Part shown: positions 33,524-42,140 of the stretch, in pieces
How positions within the stretch are numbered: the stretch's first letter is position 1
Layout of the letters: the number at the start of each line of letters is the position of its first letter
DNA from: Microvirga rosea
GTDB taxonomy: Bacteria; Pseudomonadota; Alphaproteobacteria; Rhizobiales; Beijerinckiaceae
DNA length: 64,000 nucleotides
Direction of reading: 5' to 3'
NCBI RefSeq assembly: GCF_020595095.1
Contig: NZ_JAJDOP010000001.1
Span: forward strand, 496,001-560,000
Position numbers and translations under genes: made by a program
Notes under the pieces: generated by a model
What the model saw: the letters and a program-made list of their open reading frames with translations, nothing else
The model's database searches: none
What the model was told of the DNA's origin: nothing

Positions 33524-33561
33524 GCTTGATGGCTTAGGACAGTCGCTTGTCAGTTTGGGAC
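33524..33561 (+). repeat. 38-bp dispersed repeat, copy B
   Basis: Begins GCTTGATGGCTTAGGAC and ends CTTGTCAGTTTGGGAC. This is the closest match to copy A (about 31 of 38 positions by eye). It lies between the small secreted protein start and the stop of the GNAT gene. Confidence 0.65.
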
Positions 33562-33610
33562 GAACATCACCAGGCCAAGAGTGATAGGTGCCGCAACGGA
33601 CAGGTCTGGA

Positions 33611-34156
33611 TCACGCCAGTTGCAATACGACATGGATGGCGTCGGGCCCCTGCCGCGTTGTGGTCACGAGCCCGCTCGTGCCGAAGACCTTCATCATGGC
33701 GGTGTTCCCTGGCAGGACGTCGGCGACCAGTTCCCTGAGGCCACTGTGGTGGGCGAGGGCCACGAGGTGGCGCATCAGGGCCGTCCCGATTCCTTGTCCT
33801 TGGTGGGCGTCGTCCACGGCGAAAGCCACTTCGGCCTGGCCCGGCTGCCCGATGATATAGCGGCTCCCGCCGACAATCACCGACTGGCCGTCCTCGTTCA
33901 GCTGCGCGACCAGCGCGACGTGGTTCACGAAATCGACGTTGACGTAAAAATTGATCTCCTGATCGGTGAAGCCGCGCTTGAAGCCAAAGAAGCGGCGGTA
34001 GAGGGATTTGTCGCTGGTCCGGCCGACGGCGGCGAGCAGACCAGCCCGGTCCTCCGGCCGGAGAGCGCGGATCTCGACCGTGCGCCCATCACGCAAGGTC
34101 TCGGTGGCTGAGTAGTCCCTCGCCCGCAATGCCGTCTCCCTGTCTCCTGGCGTCAA
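33611..34156 (-). CDS. GNAT-family N-acetyltransferase
   Basis: 181 residues. The GNAT fold is visible: TVEIRALRPEDRAGLLAAVG, SLYRRFFGFKRGF, AEVAFAVDDAHQGQGIGTALMRHLVALA (the Q/RxxGxG/A acetyl-CoA loop is QGQGIG) and LVADVLPGNTAMMKVFGTSGL. The pattern RPEDR...SxxSLYxRFF resembles the acetyltransferase domains of protein-acetylating (Pat-like) enzymes. As a stand-alone domain its acceptor is unknown. Monocistronic by layout. Confidence 0.85.
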   Translation of the reverse strand: MTPGDRETALRARDYSATETLRDGRTVEIRALRPEDRAGLLAAVGRTSDKSLYRRFFGFKRGFTDQEINFYVNVDFVNHVALVAQLNEDGQSVIVGGSRYIIGQPGQAEVAFAVDDAHQGQGIGTALMRHLVALAHHSGLRELVADVLPGNTAMMKVFGTSGLVTTTRQGPDAIHVVLQLA

Positions 34157-34248
34157 TCACGAGGTGGCTGTCCACCACCTCCTACAGAACCTGCGGGAAG
34201 TGATGTCACGGCTCATGCGGCAGAGACGCGGCACGTCCTCACATGTCC

Positions 34249-34692
34249 TCACCAGTACCGGCGGTACCCCACGCGTGGCCCAAGGTACCGTGCGCCGTAG
34301 TAGCCCCGGTATCCACCATAATAGCGCGGCCCATAGTAACGAGGACCGTAGTAGACGCGCCGCGGATAGATGCGTGGGCCGTAATAGACCGGGCGCGGAT
34401 AGTAGTAGGCGGGGCGAGGGTAATAATAGCTCGGCCATGGGCCGTAACCGTAGGCGGGATAGCCGTACCCATACCCATACCCATAGGCGGGGGCCGTGGC
34501 GGCCGCAGTGATCAGGCCCCCGAGGATCGCCCCGCCGATCAGCCCAGCCGCGACGGCGCCACCGCCGCCCCAGCCGCCATGGCGGTAGTACCCGCCATAG
34601 CCCCAGCCACCACGCCAATACTGTGCGTTTGCTGTTCCGACGCTGCCGGTCAGGATCAACGCGGCCGCGGCGAGTGTTGCGAGTCTTTTCAT
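34249..34692 (-). CDS. Secreted Gly/Tyr-rich protein
   Basis: 147 residues from ATG 34692; 31 codons further upstream are in frame but lack a signal. Signal peptide MKRLATLAAAALILTGSVGT with cleavage at ANAQ. Then YWRGGWGYGGYYRHGGWGGG, a hydrophobic glycine-zipper-like segment (AVAAGLIGGAILGGLITAAA), and Tyr/Pro/Arg-rich repeats (YYYPRPAYYYPRPVYYGP). The glycine-zipper membrane segment plus Tyr-rich tail is common in rhizobial envelope proteins. It resembles the 24422 protein in design. Function unknown. Confidence 0.72.
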   Translation of the reverse strand: MKRLATLAAAALILTGSVGTANAQYWRGGWGYGGYYRHGGWGGGGAVAAGLIGGAILGGLITAAATAPAYGYGYGYGYPAYGYGPWPSYYYPRPAYYYPRPVYYGPRIYPRRVYYGPRYYGPRYYGGYRGYYGARYLGPRVGYRRYW

Positions 34693-35538
34693 GTCAGCCT
34701 CCAAAAAGGCCTGGGTCACCCCCTGTTGTCTTCGACGCGCCTCCAAACCTGTGCCGCTTCGGTTAGCGGTCGTGCATGGCGACAAGTTCGGCCACGCAGG
34801 CGGGACGCTCCCTGTTCTCGGTTTCGATAGGCCCTCCGTGGGCTACCCGCCTGCGCAGCCGCGAGCCGTCCGGCGATAGGTACCGGATGCGGCTCGCTCC
34901 GCTTCTGGGTGACGTCGATCCCGTCGTTCACTCCAACCTCCGTTCGAACTGCCGCTGTGATCTGGCCGATTTGATACGGTACCGGCCGAGCTCAAACCGA
35001 TTTCCTGAGCCTCCCCGGCGGCGGAATCGTCCGCCAACGTCGCATTGACCGGCAAGGTCAGATCCAGCAAAGCCGCCGCGAAGAGAGTCTGCCGGCTTTC
35101 GAGCGGATTCAAGGATGCCACCATCGTTTTCCCCTTGCGGCTCTTCGGGGATCGCCTGTGGAAGGGCCTCTCCTGGCCGAGACCCAGATGGGCCCGCGAC
35201 CGGGGTGGCGATGATCTCCCACTGCACGGCAGGACCAAAGTAACTTCAGCTGGGTAGCCATGCTTGATCGCTTGGGACAATGCTTTGACAGTTTTGGCCA
35301 TGGCTTTGCCCATGCTGGGCGCCCAAGTCCCCGATGGGGAAGCCCTGAGCGAGGTGCCTGTTGCACGGCGAAAGTGGGACGGCATCCCGCTCCGGTCACG
35401 TTCCGCCTTACCCTCAAGGCGGAATGCTGCGTTGAAGTAGACCGCCGTGGAGCTGGGCGTGGTGATCCGTTAGGGCGGTCGGTTCCACCGCTTCAACGAC
35501 ATGTTGCCGAAGCCAGATGTCGCTCCTTCGCCGTCCAT
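34693..35538. other. 846-bp region without an intact gene; possible decayed small ORF
   Basis: It holds the 38-bp repeat copy C. On the minus strand a protein-like stretch (IRYLSPDGSRLRRRVAHGGP, continuing to AMHDR, stop at 34763-34765) is open only back to a stop at 34928-34930 with no start codon. A GTG with good SD at 34931 opens the neighbouring frame (VNDGIDVTQKRSEP). This looks like a small gene broken by a frameshift, but the evidence is thin. A further minus frame from ATG 35124 begins with a signal-like stretch of unknown value. Confidence 0.3.
35262..35299 (+). repeat. 38-bp dispersed repeat, copy C
   Basis: Begins GCTTGATCGCTTGGGAC and ends TTTGACAGTTTTGGCC, aligning without gaps with copies A, B and D. 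Confidence 0.6.
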
Positions 35539-36060
35539 TCAACGCCGAAGCAGGGTGAGATCCGTTGTGGCTCGGACAGGACCGTTCACCCCGATGCGAT
35601 CCGTGACAACAATGCGAAAGCTGTCCGGGCCGAGGCTTGCGACTTTCATCTGGGCTGTCGTGTCTCCATAGAGAGGCTTTGGCCACTCAATCGTCAGGTC
35701 GAAGTCCGCCGCAGCCTGCTGGCCCGTGAGATGGGCGGTTCCGACCCGCGAGCCTGTATAGGTGCCATTGACCCGGCCGGACCGGGGATCCCACGCGAGA
35801 TAGGCGCTGATGGATCGTGAGACGATCAGATAGGCCTCGCACATGCCCTGAAGAGACAGACCTGTCGCTCCCTGTTGCAGGATGGTGAAGCGGCAGCGGA
35901 CTGGGTGAGAGTCGGCATTCGGTCCCTCTACGATGGTGCCAGCCCCCAAGAAGGTACCGGCGTAGCGCTCAAGGAGGGTGGGGTCTGCATCCGCATTCCC
36001 AGCCAGAAGGCTGAGCAGTGGGATGACGCTCCAAGGCAACCGGCGGGAATGGCACTCCAT
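35539..36060 (-). CDS. Secreted hypothetical protein
   Basis: 173 residues with signal peptide (PWSVIPLLSLLAGNADADP). The mature part has LLERYAGTFLGAGTIVEGPN, VRCRFTILQQGATGLSLQGMC, DPRSGRVNGTYTGSRVGTA and DLTIEWPKPLYGD: a compact beta-rich domain with two Cys that could be bridged. The layout recalls a lipocalin/calycin-like small barrel. Related proteins occur as uncharacterised exported proteins in Rhizobiales. Monocistronic. Confidence 0.7.
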   Translation of the reverse strand: MECHSRRLPWSVIPLLSLLAGNADADPTLLERYAGTFLGAGTIVEGPNADSHPVRCRFTILQQGATGLSLQGMCEAYLIVSRSISAYLAWDPRSGRVNGTYTGSRVGTAHLTGQQAAADFDLTIEWPKPLYGDTTAQMKVASLGPDSFRIVVTDRIGVNGPVRATTDLTLLRR

Positions 36061-36270
36061 TGGTCCACCCCTTTGCTCATGGGCCGGATGACCCGACCGG
36101 CCTGACCGCGATTATGCCCTATGGCGGCCGATGTGAGAATGCCCTCTGAGCCCGTCTAGCCACAGGAGACGGGGCACCGGTCCGGGCAAGCGTATTGCCG
36201 ACGCGGCGAGTGCACCAAACGCGATGCTGCCTCTTCACTGACCGCTTACGCTGACGATACCATCGAGCGC

Positions 36271-36984
36271 ATGGGCGAGCTCAAGGCCAGGAGGTCGGCG
36301 ATGCCACAGGACGAGACCCTCATGTACTCGCATCTGAGGACGCCACGGGCGGCCGCAGTGGCCGGCATCGTGTTTTCCATCCTTCTGTCCGCCATCTTCT
36401 GGGTCTTCCGGAGCGCAGTTCCGGCCGATCCGCTGGACCCCGGAACCTGGCTGGCTGACGACTCCCGGTCCGTAGCGCTCGCGCTGAACCTCATTCCCTT
36501 CGCGGGCATCGCTTTCCTGTGGTTCATTGGCGTGCTGCGCGACCGTGTCGGGCAGAGTGAGGATCGTTTCTTCGCGACAGTGTTTCTGGGCAGCGGCCTG
36601 TTGTTCTTGGCCGTCCTGTTCGTCGCTGCGACCATCGTTGGCGCCCTGCTGCTCATCGCACCTTCCGTCGAGATGACCGGGACGGGTCCCGCGCCGACGT
36701 TCCGCTTCGGGCGCGCGGTCGCCTACATCCTGTTTAACGTCTATGCGATCAAGATGGCCGGCGTGTTCATGATCTCGACATCCACGGTTGTGATCTATAC
36801 CGGGATCGCTCCCCGGTGGATGGCTGCGATCGGCTATGTGTTGGCGGCGCTTGTGCTTCTCGGCAGCTTTTATCTCAACTGGAGCATCATGGTCCTGCCG
36901 GCCTGGGTGTTGCTGATTAGCGTGCATATCCTGATCGACAACATGCGCAGGAGACAGAGCTGCCCCGGCGACGATAGAGACTAA
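36271..36984 (+). CDS. Integral membrane protein, about six transmembrane helices
   Basis: 237 residues from ATG 36271, or 227 from ATG 36301. Hydrophobic segments: AAAVAGIVFSILLSAIFWVF, ALALNLIPFAGIAFLWFIGVL, FLGSGLLFLAVLFVAATIVG, VAYILFNVYAIKMAGVFMIS, WMAAIGYVLAALVLLGSFYL and LPAWVLLISVHILIDNM. A short basic cytoplasmic tail ends it. No catalytic motif is recognised. A similar layout is seen in uncharacterised membrane proteins of soil actinobacteria and rhizobia. It stands alone. Confidence 0.75.
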   Translation: MGELKARRSAMPQDETLMYSHLRTPRAAAVAGIVFSILLSAIFWVFRSAVPADPLDPGTWLADDSRSVALALNLIPFAGIAFLWFIGVLRDRVGQSEDRFFATVFLGSGLLFLAVLFVAATIVGALLLIAPSVEMTGTGPAPTFRFGRAVAYILFNVYAIKMAGVFMISTSTVVIYTGIAPRWMAAIGYVLAALVLLGSFYLNWSIMVLPAWVLLISVHILIDNMRRRQSCPGDDRD

Positions 36985-37138
36985 TCTCGGAACACCATTG
37001 GGATGCGGAAGGCCAGAGCCCGTTCGTCGTTCGATGCGCCGGGACCGACCCCAAACACCCGGTCCTCAAAAGATGACGCTCCGGGTTTCCGCCATCGCGA
37101 CCCAGCACCCGAGGCATGGCACGGTCCCGGGGCTTCGA

Positions 37139-37543
37139 CTAACGGATGGCAGTGGCGTGCGACCAGACGACCATCCACTGTCCATCACGGTCCTCATAGG
37201 TGTCGGTGTGCCAGTAGTCACTGAGGGGGATCTTGTGCCCGCCGAAGACAACTTCGAGCTGAGCACGATACCGGAGAACTGCAGCCCCGTCGTAGAGGCG
37301 CACGGCAATGTCGGCTGGCTGCCATGTCAGGTACTTGAGATGCCCGGAGGCGATGGCGCCCATATAGTCTTCCTTTGAAAGAGCCGCCCCGATCGGCGTT
37401 ATCGATTGGAAGTCTGGGGCGTGGAACTGTCGTGCCTGATCAAGATCAGCGCTGACCAGGGCGCGAAGCCTGGCCCTTTCCGTGTTTCGGAGAAGGTCAG
37501 CTTCACTGGTTGGTGAGGCTCTGCCCATGGTTGGGATTGTCAT
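37139..37543 (-). CDS. NTF2-like / SnoaL-type protein (DUF4440-like)
   Basis: 134 residues from ATG 37543, which overlaps the stop of the upstream epimerase gene (ATGA). NTF2-like cone fold: RARLRALVSADLDQARQFHAPDFQSITPIG, KEDYMGAIASGHLKYLTWQ, AAVLRYRAQLEVV and YEDRDGQWMVVWSHATAI. Such domains serve as small hydrolases/isomerases or ligand binders. Translational coupling suggests it works on the same substrate as the epimerase-type reductase. Confidence 0.82.
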   Translation of the reverse strand: MTIPTMGRASPTSEADLLRNTERARLRALVSADLDQARQFHAPDFQSITPIGAALSKEDYMGAIASGHLKYLTWQPADIAVRLYDGAAVLRYRAQLEVVFGGHKIPLSDYWHTDTYEDRDGQWMVVWSHATAIR

Positions 37544-38637
37544 GTGGGTTCTCCATTGGAGTAGGTGAGCCAAGTGTACTGGTCGGTCCTCTCGACAGGA
37601 ATCAATCCCAGGTCGATGAGGCTTTGTGCGCTGGCCCGTATACACTCGTCGTCCGGGCGTGAGCTCCAGTTCAGAATACGCCTTGCTTTCGCTGCGCTGA
37701 CGCTCAGATCGCGGTTGAGTTCGTGAACGATCGACCGTGCATGGGGATCGGACGCCGCCATGGCCCTTACGGTCTCGTCGGAGATTTCACAGGTCGGCAG
37801 TCGGGAGGCATGCGCGGGAAAGGAGCGCCGAAGAACGGCCACCAACTCCTTGAGCCAGAAAAATCGGCCGCCGATGATGAAACGTTGGCCGCGAGCCGCT
37901 GGATGCGTCATCGCTCGAATGTGGGCGTCCGCGGTGTCGCGGACATCCACAACCGAAAAACCGAAGCGCGGGATGCCCTCGAAGCGCCCTGTCATCAGGT
38001 GGTGGATCAAACCAACGGACGTCCCAAAGCTCGTGCCCAGCAACGGGCCCAGAATCACGCTCGGATTGATGACGGCGAGGTCGAGCCCGACTTCCCGCGC
38101 AAAGGCCCATGCAGCCCGCTCGGTCACCGTCTTCGACTTGTAATAAGGCGTCGCACGTGGGCTCGACGGGTCGGTCCAATTCTCTTCCGTGAAAGGCGCC
38201 TGGCCGTCGCCGTGGTTTGTGGCCGCCACCGAAGACGTCATGACCACCCGCTTGACCTGCCCTTCATGGGCCGCGTGGAGCACCCTCAATGCACCATCAT
38301 GGGCTGTTCGGATCAGCTCATGCTCATTCTCCGGAAATCCTGGAGGGAAGGGGGACGCCGTGTGAATGACGTATCGGCAATCTTTCACAGCAGCAGCCCA
38401 GCCGTCATCACAGTCGAGATCGGCCTGCACGAAGCTGAGGTTCTTCGCAGCGTCGCTACGAGCATAGGACCCAAGTTCGTCACGCACTGCGTCGCTTTTG
38501 CTGATGTGCCGCAAGCTTCCTCGTACCCGATACCCTCGTTCAAGCAATTGCAGAGCAATATGGCCAGCGAGAAATCCGCTGATGCCTGTCACCAGGACTG
38601 TTAAGTCCCTGGGATCGTCATCCAGTGCAACGGTCAT
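37540..38637 (-). CDS. NAD-dependent epimerase/dehydratase, dihydroflavonol reductase-like
   Basis: 365 residues, extended SDR. TVLVTGISGFLAGHIALQLLERGYRVRGSLR is the nucleotide-binding start, VIHTASPFPPGF and VVMTSSVAATNHG (catalytic Ser region) follow, then YYKSKTVTERAAWAF (YxxxK) and INPSVILGPLLG. This matches the dihydroflavonol-4-reductase/aldehyde reductase group acting on small carbonyl compounds with NADPH. It forms a two-gene unit with the NTF2-like gene. Confidence 0.88.
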   Translation of the reverse strand: MTVALDDDPRDLTVLVTGISGFLAGHIALQLLERGYRVRGSLRHISKSDAVRDELGSYARSDAAKNLSFVQADLDCDDGWAAAVKDCRYVIHTASPFPPGFPENEHELIRTAHDGALRVLHAAHEGQVKRVVMTSSVAATNHGDGQAPFTEENWTDPSSPRATPYYKSKTVTERAAWAFAREVGLDLAVINPSVILGPLLGTSFGTSVGLIHHLMTGRFEGIPRFGFSVVDVRDTADAHIRAMTHPAARGQRFIIGGRFFWLKELVAVLRRSFPAHASRLPTCEISDETVRAMAASDPHARSIVHELNRDLSVSAAKARRILNWSSRPDDECIRASAQSLIDLGLIPVERTDQYTWLTYSNGEPT

Positions 38638-38855
38638 CAGCGCTCCTTTCGGCCGCGCGTCCAGCGGCTTCGAAACTTAGACATGTAGATTAAAGGCTTG
38701 GCGCAAAGCGGACGGAAACCGAGATACCAGATCGTGGCGTGAGCTGATCTTTCTCCGCGAAACGCGAGCGTCTCGAAGTGATTGGACTCAAATCGAGACT
38801 GCCATCCATGCAGGTCCGGACCGTCCGCGTGACCGTGTCGCCCCGTCGGACTGGC

Positions 38856-39302
38856 CTACTGCGTCGTGACGGTCACCAAGGCGGTCACCGGTTCGCCGTT
38901 CACAAGAACGGGCTTGTGATGATCATCGGCAAGGAGAACACCGATTACGTGCTGGCCAGCAGCTTTCAGGCAATGGCCAAAGCGGGCCTTGATGAGGTCG
39001 CCCCCGAAGTCGCTGTTCATGCTGTTGTATGGTCTGCCTGGGATGTTGCACGTGTCGCCGTCCGGATCAATCTTCATATGCACATGGCCGCATTGGCGGT
39101 TCGTGCCGCACTGACCTGCGGGGAGCAGTGTGAAGTTGCTCTTCACCACGACGCCTATCGCTTTTTCAGGATCCTTCCCAAGGTCAACAACCGAATGGGG
39201 TTGTGGCCAGACGATTTCCAAGGTGGGCCGGTCTTCGGCGTAAGCCGACACTGTCGACGATGCCAGGAAGGCGAGACTGATCATCAAGGCAGAACGAAAC
39301 AT
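38856..39302 (-). CDS. DUF4399 secreted protein
   Basis: 148 residues from ATG 39302 (GGAGG five nt upstream; an in-frame ATG at 39314 overlaps that SD). Signal peptide MFRSALMISLAFLASSTVSA, cleaved near YAED. The DUF4399 pattern is visible: IVWPQPHSVVDLGKDPEKAIGVVVKSNF, CGHVHMKIDPDGDTCN, HCLKAAGQHVIGVLLADDHH. Four cysteines probably form disulfides. Divergent from a TetR gene across a 98-bp gap with two palindromes, so it is the probable target of that regulator. Function unknown; the histidine-rich GHVHM could bind metal. Confidence 0.8.
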   Translation of the reverse strand: MFRSALMISLAFLASSTVSAYAEDRPTLEIVWPQPHSVVDLGKDPEKAIGVVVKSNFTLLPAGQCGTNRQCGHVHMKIDPDGDTCNIPGRPYNSMNSDFGGDLIKARFGHCLKAAGQHVIGVLLADDHHKPVLVNGEPVTALVTVTTQ

Positions 39303-39320
39303 GCGGACCTCCATCTACGA

Positions 39321-39337
39321 TGTAATCAGTGATTACA
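39321..39337. promoter_or_regulatory. TetR-type operator 1, perfect palindrome
   Basis: TGTAATCAGTGATTACA is a perfect 17-bp palindrome (8-bp arms around one base). It lies 19 bp upstream of the DUF4399 start and overlaps its promoter. It is paired with a near-identical site 40 bp away. Confidence 0.75.
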
Positions 39338-39360
39338 TGCACGGGAGGCTGGGTCAACAA

Positions 39361-39377
39361 AATAATCGCTGATTACA
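39361..39377. promoter_or_regulatory. TetR-type operator 2, near-perfect copy
   Basis: AATAATCGCTGATTACA matches operator 1 on the opposite strand with three changes. Centres are 40 bp apart, about four helical turns, so bound dimers would lie on the same face. It ends 24 bp before the TetR start, consistent with autoregulation. Confidence 0.7.
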
Positions 39378-39400
39378 TTGATCCGTGCTAGCGATCAGGA

Positions 39401-40081
39401 ATGGCCAAGAAATCCATCTCGAAGGCAGGCGACCAGCCTAAGCCCTATCACCATGGCAACCTGGTCGAGGCGCTCATTGCGGCAACTGTCGAACTCATTG
39501 AGGAACGCGGGGTCGAGCAAGTCTCCGTACGCGAGGTGGCAAAGCGTGCAGGCGTTTCGCCCGGAGCACCCTTCCGGCACTTTCGATCGAAGACCGCGCT
39601 CCTGACAGCCGTCGCCGAACAGGCGATGGACCGGCTGACGGAGTCAGTCGCCAAGGCCGTCTCGGAAGCCAGCAGCGATGATCCCGCCGCTGCTTTTGAA
39701 GCCATCGGGCATGGCTATCTCGAATGGGCTCTGGCCAATCCCACTCATTTCCAGATCATCAGCTCCCGCACCTTGATCGACTTCGAAGCGTCCGCCAGCC
39801 TGCGCGACAAGAATGCAGCCATTCGTGAGACGATGGTCGAGTTGTTGACCCAAGCCCAACACCAGGGCCGGCTCGCCCCGGATGTTGATCTGAATCATCT
39901 CGTTCTCGCCGCCCGCGCCTATGTCTATGGCTTGGCACGCATGGCCATCGATGGTCATTTCCCGGAGTGGCATCCGTCCGAACCGCCTGCCATCGCGGTG
40001 CGCAGGGCGCTCCGCATCTTTATGGGCCAAATGATCGTTTCAACGAAAAGTGACCTTAGAAAACCGAAGAAGCCTTCCTAG
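39401..40081 (+). CDS. TetR/AcrR-family transcriptional regulator
   Basis: 226 residues. N-terminal HTH: HHGNLVEALIAATVELIEERG, VEQVSVREVAKRAGVSPGAPFRHFRSKTALLTAVAEQ. The C-terminal ligand-binding domain has TetR_C_33-like features (YLEWALANPTHFQIISSRTLI). It has a long helical end with a basic tail (KSDLRKPKKPS). Two palindromes just upstream and the divergent DUF4399 gene indicate a local repressor. The inducer is unknown. Confidence 0.9.
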   Translation: MAKKSISKAGDQPKPYHHGNLVEALIAATVELIEERGVEQVSVREVAKRAGVSPGAPFRHFRSKTALLTAVAEQAMDRLTESVAKAVSEASSDDPAAAFEAIGHGYLEWALANPTHFQIISSRTLIDFEASASLRDKNAAIRETMVELLTQAQHQGRLAPDVDLNHLVLAARAYVYGLARMAIDGHFPEWHPSEPPAIAVRRALRIFMGQMIVSTKSDLRKPKKPS

Positions 40082-40252
40082 GAGAGCCTCTGCACTGGCG
40101 AGAACCCATCGAAAGGTCCACCGACGCATTCACGGTCCATTCGGCCCGCACGGGCGGAGGTCTGCAAATGGCACAATGCCGAAATGAAGCTCTTTGCTTG
40201 CATAGAGCGACCGGAGTGGCCTTACGGCTGCGACACGAGCTGAAACAAGAGG

Positions 40253-41146
40253 TTAACGTCGCCTCTTGCGCAGGTAATCTACGAGAACCCGCAACTTGAG
40301 CGGTAAGTTGCGACGACTTGGATAGTAGAGGAAAAAACCAGGAAAAGGCGGGCAGAACTCTTCGAGGAGCGGCACAAGTTCGGCCCGAGCAATATAAGGA
40401 CGGAAGGTTTCCTCCATCCCAAAAGTCAGACCTGCTCCCGCGCAGGCCAATTGTATCATCACCCGCATGTCGTTGGTGGTCACGCGCGGGTTCACATCGA
40501 CAGCGAAGTCGCGCCCGCTTTCCGTGAATTCCCATCGATAGGGCTGGACCCGGGGGTTGGGCCGCCAGCCGATGCATAAATGCTTCGGCAGATCCCGGGG
40601 ATGGGCAGGGGGCTCATGCTTTGCCAGATAATCAGAGGATGCGATCACCACTTGGCGCTGCTCGTCCGAAACGGGAATGGCGATCATGTCCCGCTCGATC
40701 ACCTCACCGAGCCGGACGCCGGCATCGAAGCCTTCAGCCACGATGTCGAACACCTCATCGGTTACAGTGATGTCGAGGCTGATATTGGGATAGGTAGCGA
40801 GGAACCCGGCCAAGAGTGAGCCGCTCAGGAACCTCTCGGCAATCGAGGATACTGTCAGGCGCACAAGGCCACTGGGCTGCTCGCGCATCTCGCCCAGGGC
40901 TTCCATTGCGGTGCCAAGGTCGTTGAGGGCAGGGCGCACTGATTGGTAAAGCCGCTCTCCCGCTTCCGTCAGACGGACGCTTCTGGTCGTACGCTGAACA
41001 AGCGCCACACCCATCCGCTCCTCAAGCCGCCTTATGGCTTGGCTGACGGCCGAGCGTGTCACGCCCAAGCGTTCACTCGCGACCCGGAAGCTGTGTGCTT
41101 CTGCGACTGTGACGAAAACAGTGATGCCGGCTAGGTCAGGGGTCAT
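40253..41146 (-). CDS. LysR-family transcriptional regulator
   Basis: 297 residues from ATG 41146 (TTG 41155 is in frame). HTH segment ITVFVTVAEAHSFRVASERLGVTRSAVSQAIRRLEERMGVAL and the effector domain with RLTVSSIAERFLSG, GFDAGVRLGEVIERDMIAIP and VTTNDMRVMIQLACAGAGLTFG. It is typical of the LysR group that regulates adjacent SDR or quinone-reductase genes. Divergent from the SDR at 41285 with a 138-bp gap, so it probably controls that gene. Confidence 0.9.
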   Translation of the reverse strand: MTPDLAGITVFVTVAEAHSFRVASERLGVTRSAVSQAIRRLEERMGVALVQRTTRSVRLTEAGERLYQSVRPALNDLGTAMEALGEMREQPSGLVRLTVSSIAERFLSGSLLAGFLATYPNISLDITVTDEVFDIVAEGFDAGVRLGEVIERDMIAIPVSDEQRQVVIASSDYLAKHEPPAHPRDLPKHLCIGWRPNPRVQPYRWEFTESGRDFAVDVNPRVTTNDMRVMIQLACAGAGLTFGMEETFRPYIARAELVPLLEEFCPPFPGFFLYYPSRRNLPLKLRVLVDYLRKRRR

Positions 41147-41284
41147 TGGTGACAATAACTTACCATCTCATGCACGATTAGCAAGTCGATCGCTCCAATG
41201 GATCACATTACCTTAGGGCCATCAGCTCGAGTTCAACTGCAACACCAATGGCTCGGGCGCGGACCAAGATGAAGGAAACAATCC

Positions 41285-42013
41285 ATGCCTGAGACAAAGA
41301 TCGTTCTTGTAACCGGCGCCTCCAGCGGGATCGGCGAAGCCGTTGCTCAGGAACTTTCCAGAGCCGGCCATGTGGTCGTTGTGGGTGCGCGCCGAACGGA
41401 CCGCCTGCATGATCTGGTAAGCCGCATCAAGGCATTCGGCGGCGTTGCACGGACCCATCGGCTTGATGTCACCTCCCGGGATGACTTTGCGAGGGTCGTG
41501 TCCGCAACACTTGAGGAGTTTGGCCGCGTCGATGTGATCGTCAACAACGCAGGCGTTATGCCCTTGTCGCCTCTGAGGGCCCTCAAAGTGAGCGAGTGGG
41601 ATCAGATGGTGGATGTCAACATCAAAGGGGTTCTGAATGGCATCGCGGCTGTGCTGCCTCACATGGAAGCCAGAGGCACAGGCCACGTGATCAATGTTGC
41701 GTCGATCGGAGCGCACCGGGTCTCGCCCACCGCCGCGGTCTACTGCGCCACCAAGTATGCCGTCTGGGCGATCTCCGATGGTCTCCGCCAAGAGACAGAC
41801 CGACTGCGGGTGACAGTGATCTCGCCGGGCGTCGTCACGAGCGAATTGGCCGATACGATCTCGGATGACACAGCACGCGATGCCATGAAGGACTTTCGCA
41901 GGATTGCCATAGGCCCCGATGCGATTGGCCGAGCGGTCCTCTATGCCATCGAGCAGCCCTCCGACGTGGACGTGAGCGAGATCATCGTTCGTCCAACTGC
42001 AAGCCCGCACTGA
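41285..42013 (+). CDS. Short-chain dehydrogenase/reductase (SDR)
   Basis: 242 residues. IVLVTGASSGIGEAVAQEL, GARRTDRLHDL (NADPH preference by the Arg pair), NNAGVMPLSPLRAL, INVASIGAHRVSPTAAVYCATKYAV (Ser/Tyr/Lys) and ISPGVVTSELADTI. It is paralogous to the SDR at 17782, with the same block order and length. Control by the divergent LysR is likely. Substrate unknown, probably a small carbonyl compound. Confidence 0.92.
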   Translation: MPETKIVLVTGASSGIGEAVAQELSRAGHVVVVGARRTDRLHDLVSRIKAFGGVARTHRLDVTSRDDFARVVSATLEEFGRVDVIVNNAGVMPLSPLRALKVSEWDQMVDVNIKGVLNGIAAVLPHMEARGTGHVINVASIGAHRVSPTAAVYCATKYAVWAISDGLRQETDRLRVTVISPGVVTSELADTISDDTARDAMKDFRRIAIGPDAIGRAVLYAIEQPSDVDVSEIIVRPTASPH

Positions 42014-42026
42014 AAAAGAGCGTTGG

Positions 42027-42140
42027 ATGCCGCGTAGCTCCGTCCTTCTCATCTTGGTTGCCGCAACCACTGCTGCACCAGGGGCGCAAGGGCAGACCGC
42101 GATTATTTATCAACCCGATCCCAAGAGACGACCAACATGA
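42027..42140 (+). CDS. Possible 37-residue secreted leader peptide
   Basis: Short frame with a signal-like start (MPRSSVLLILVAATTAAPGA) and stop TGA at 42138-42140, which overlaps the ATG of the next gene (ATGA at 42137). The overlap suggests translational coupling. Alternatively, it is the decayed signal-peptide part of an originally longer Atu4866-like protein, since IIYQPDPKRRP leads straight into that domain one frame over. The evidence is modest and SD is weak (TTGGATG). Confidence 0.4.
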   Translation: MPRSSVLLILVAATTAAPGAQGQTAIIYQPDPKRRPT

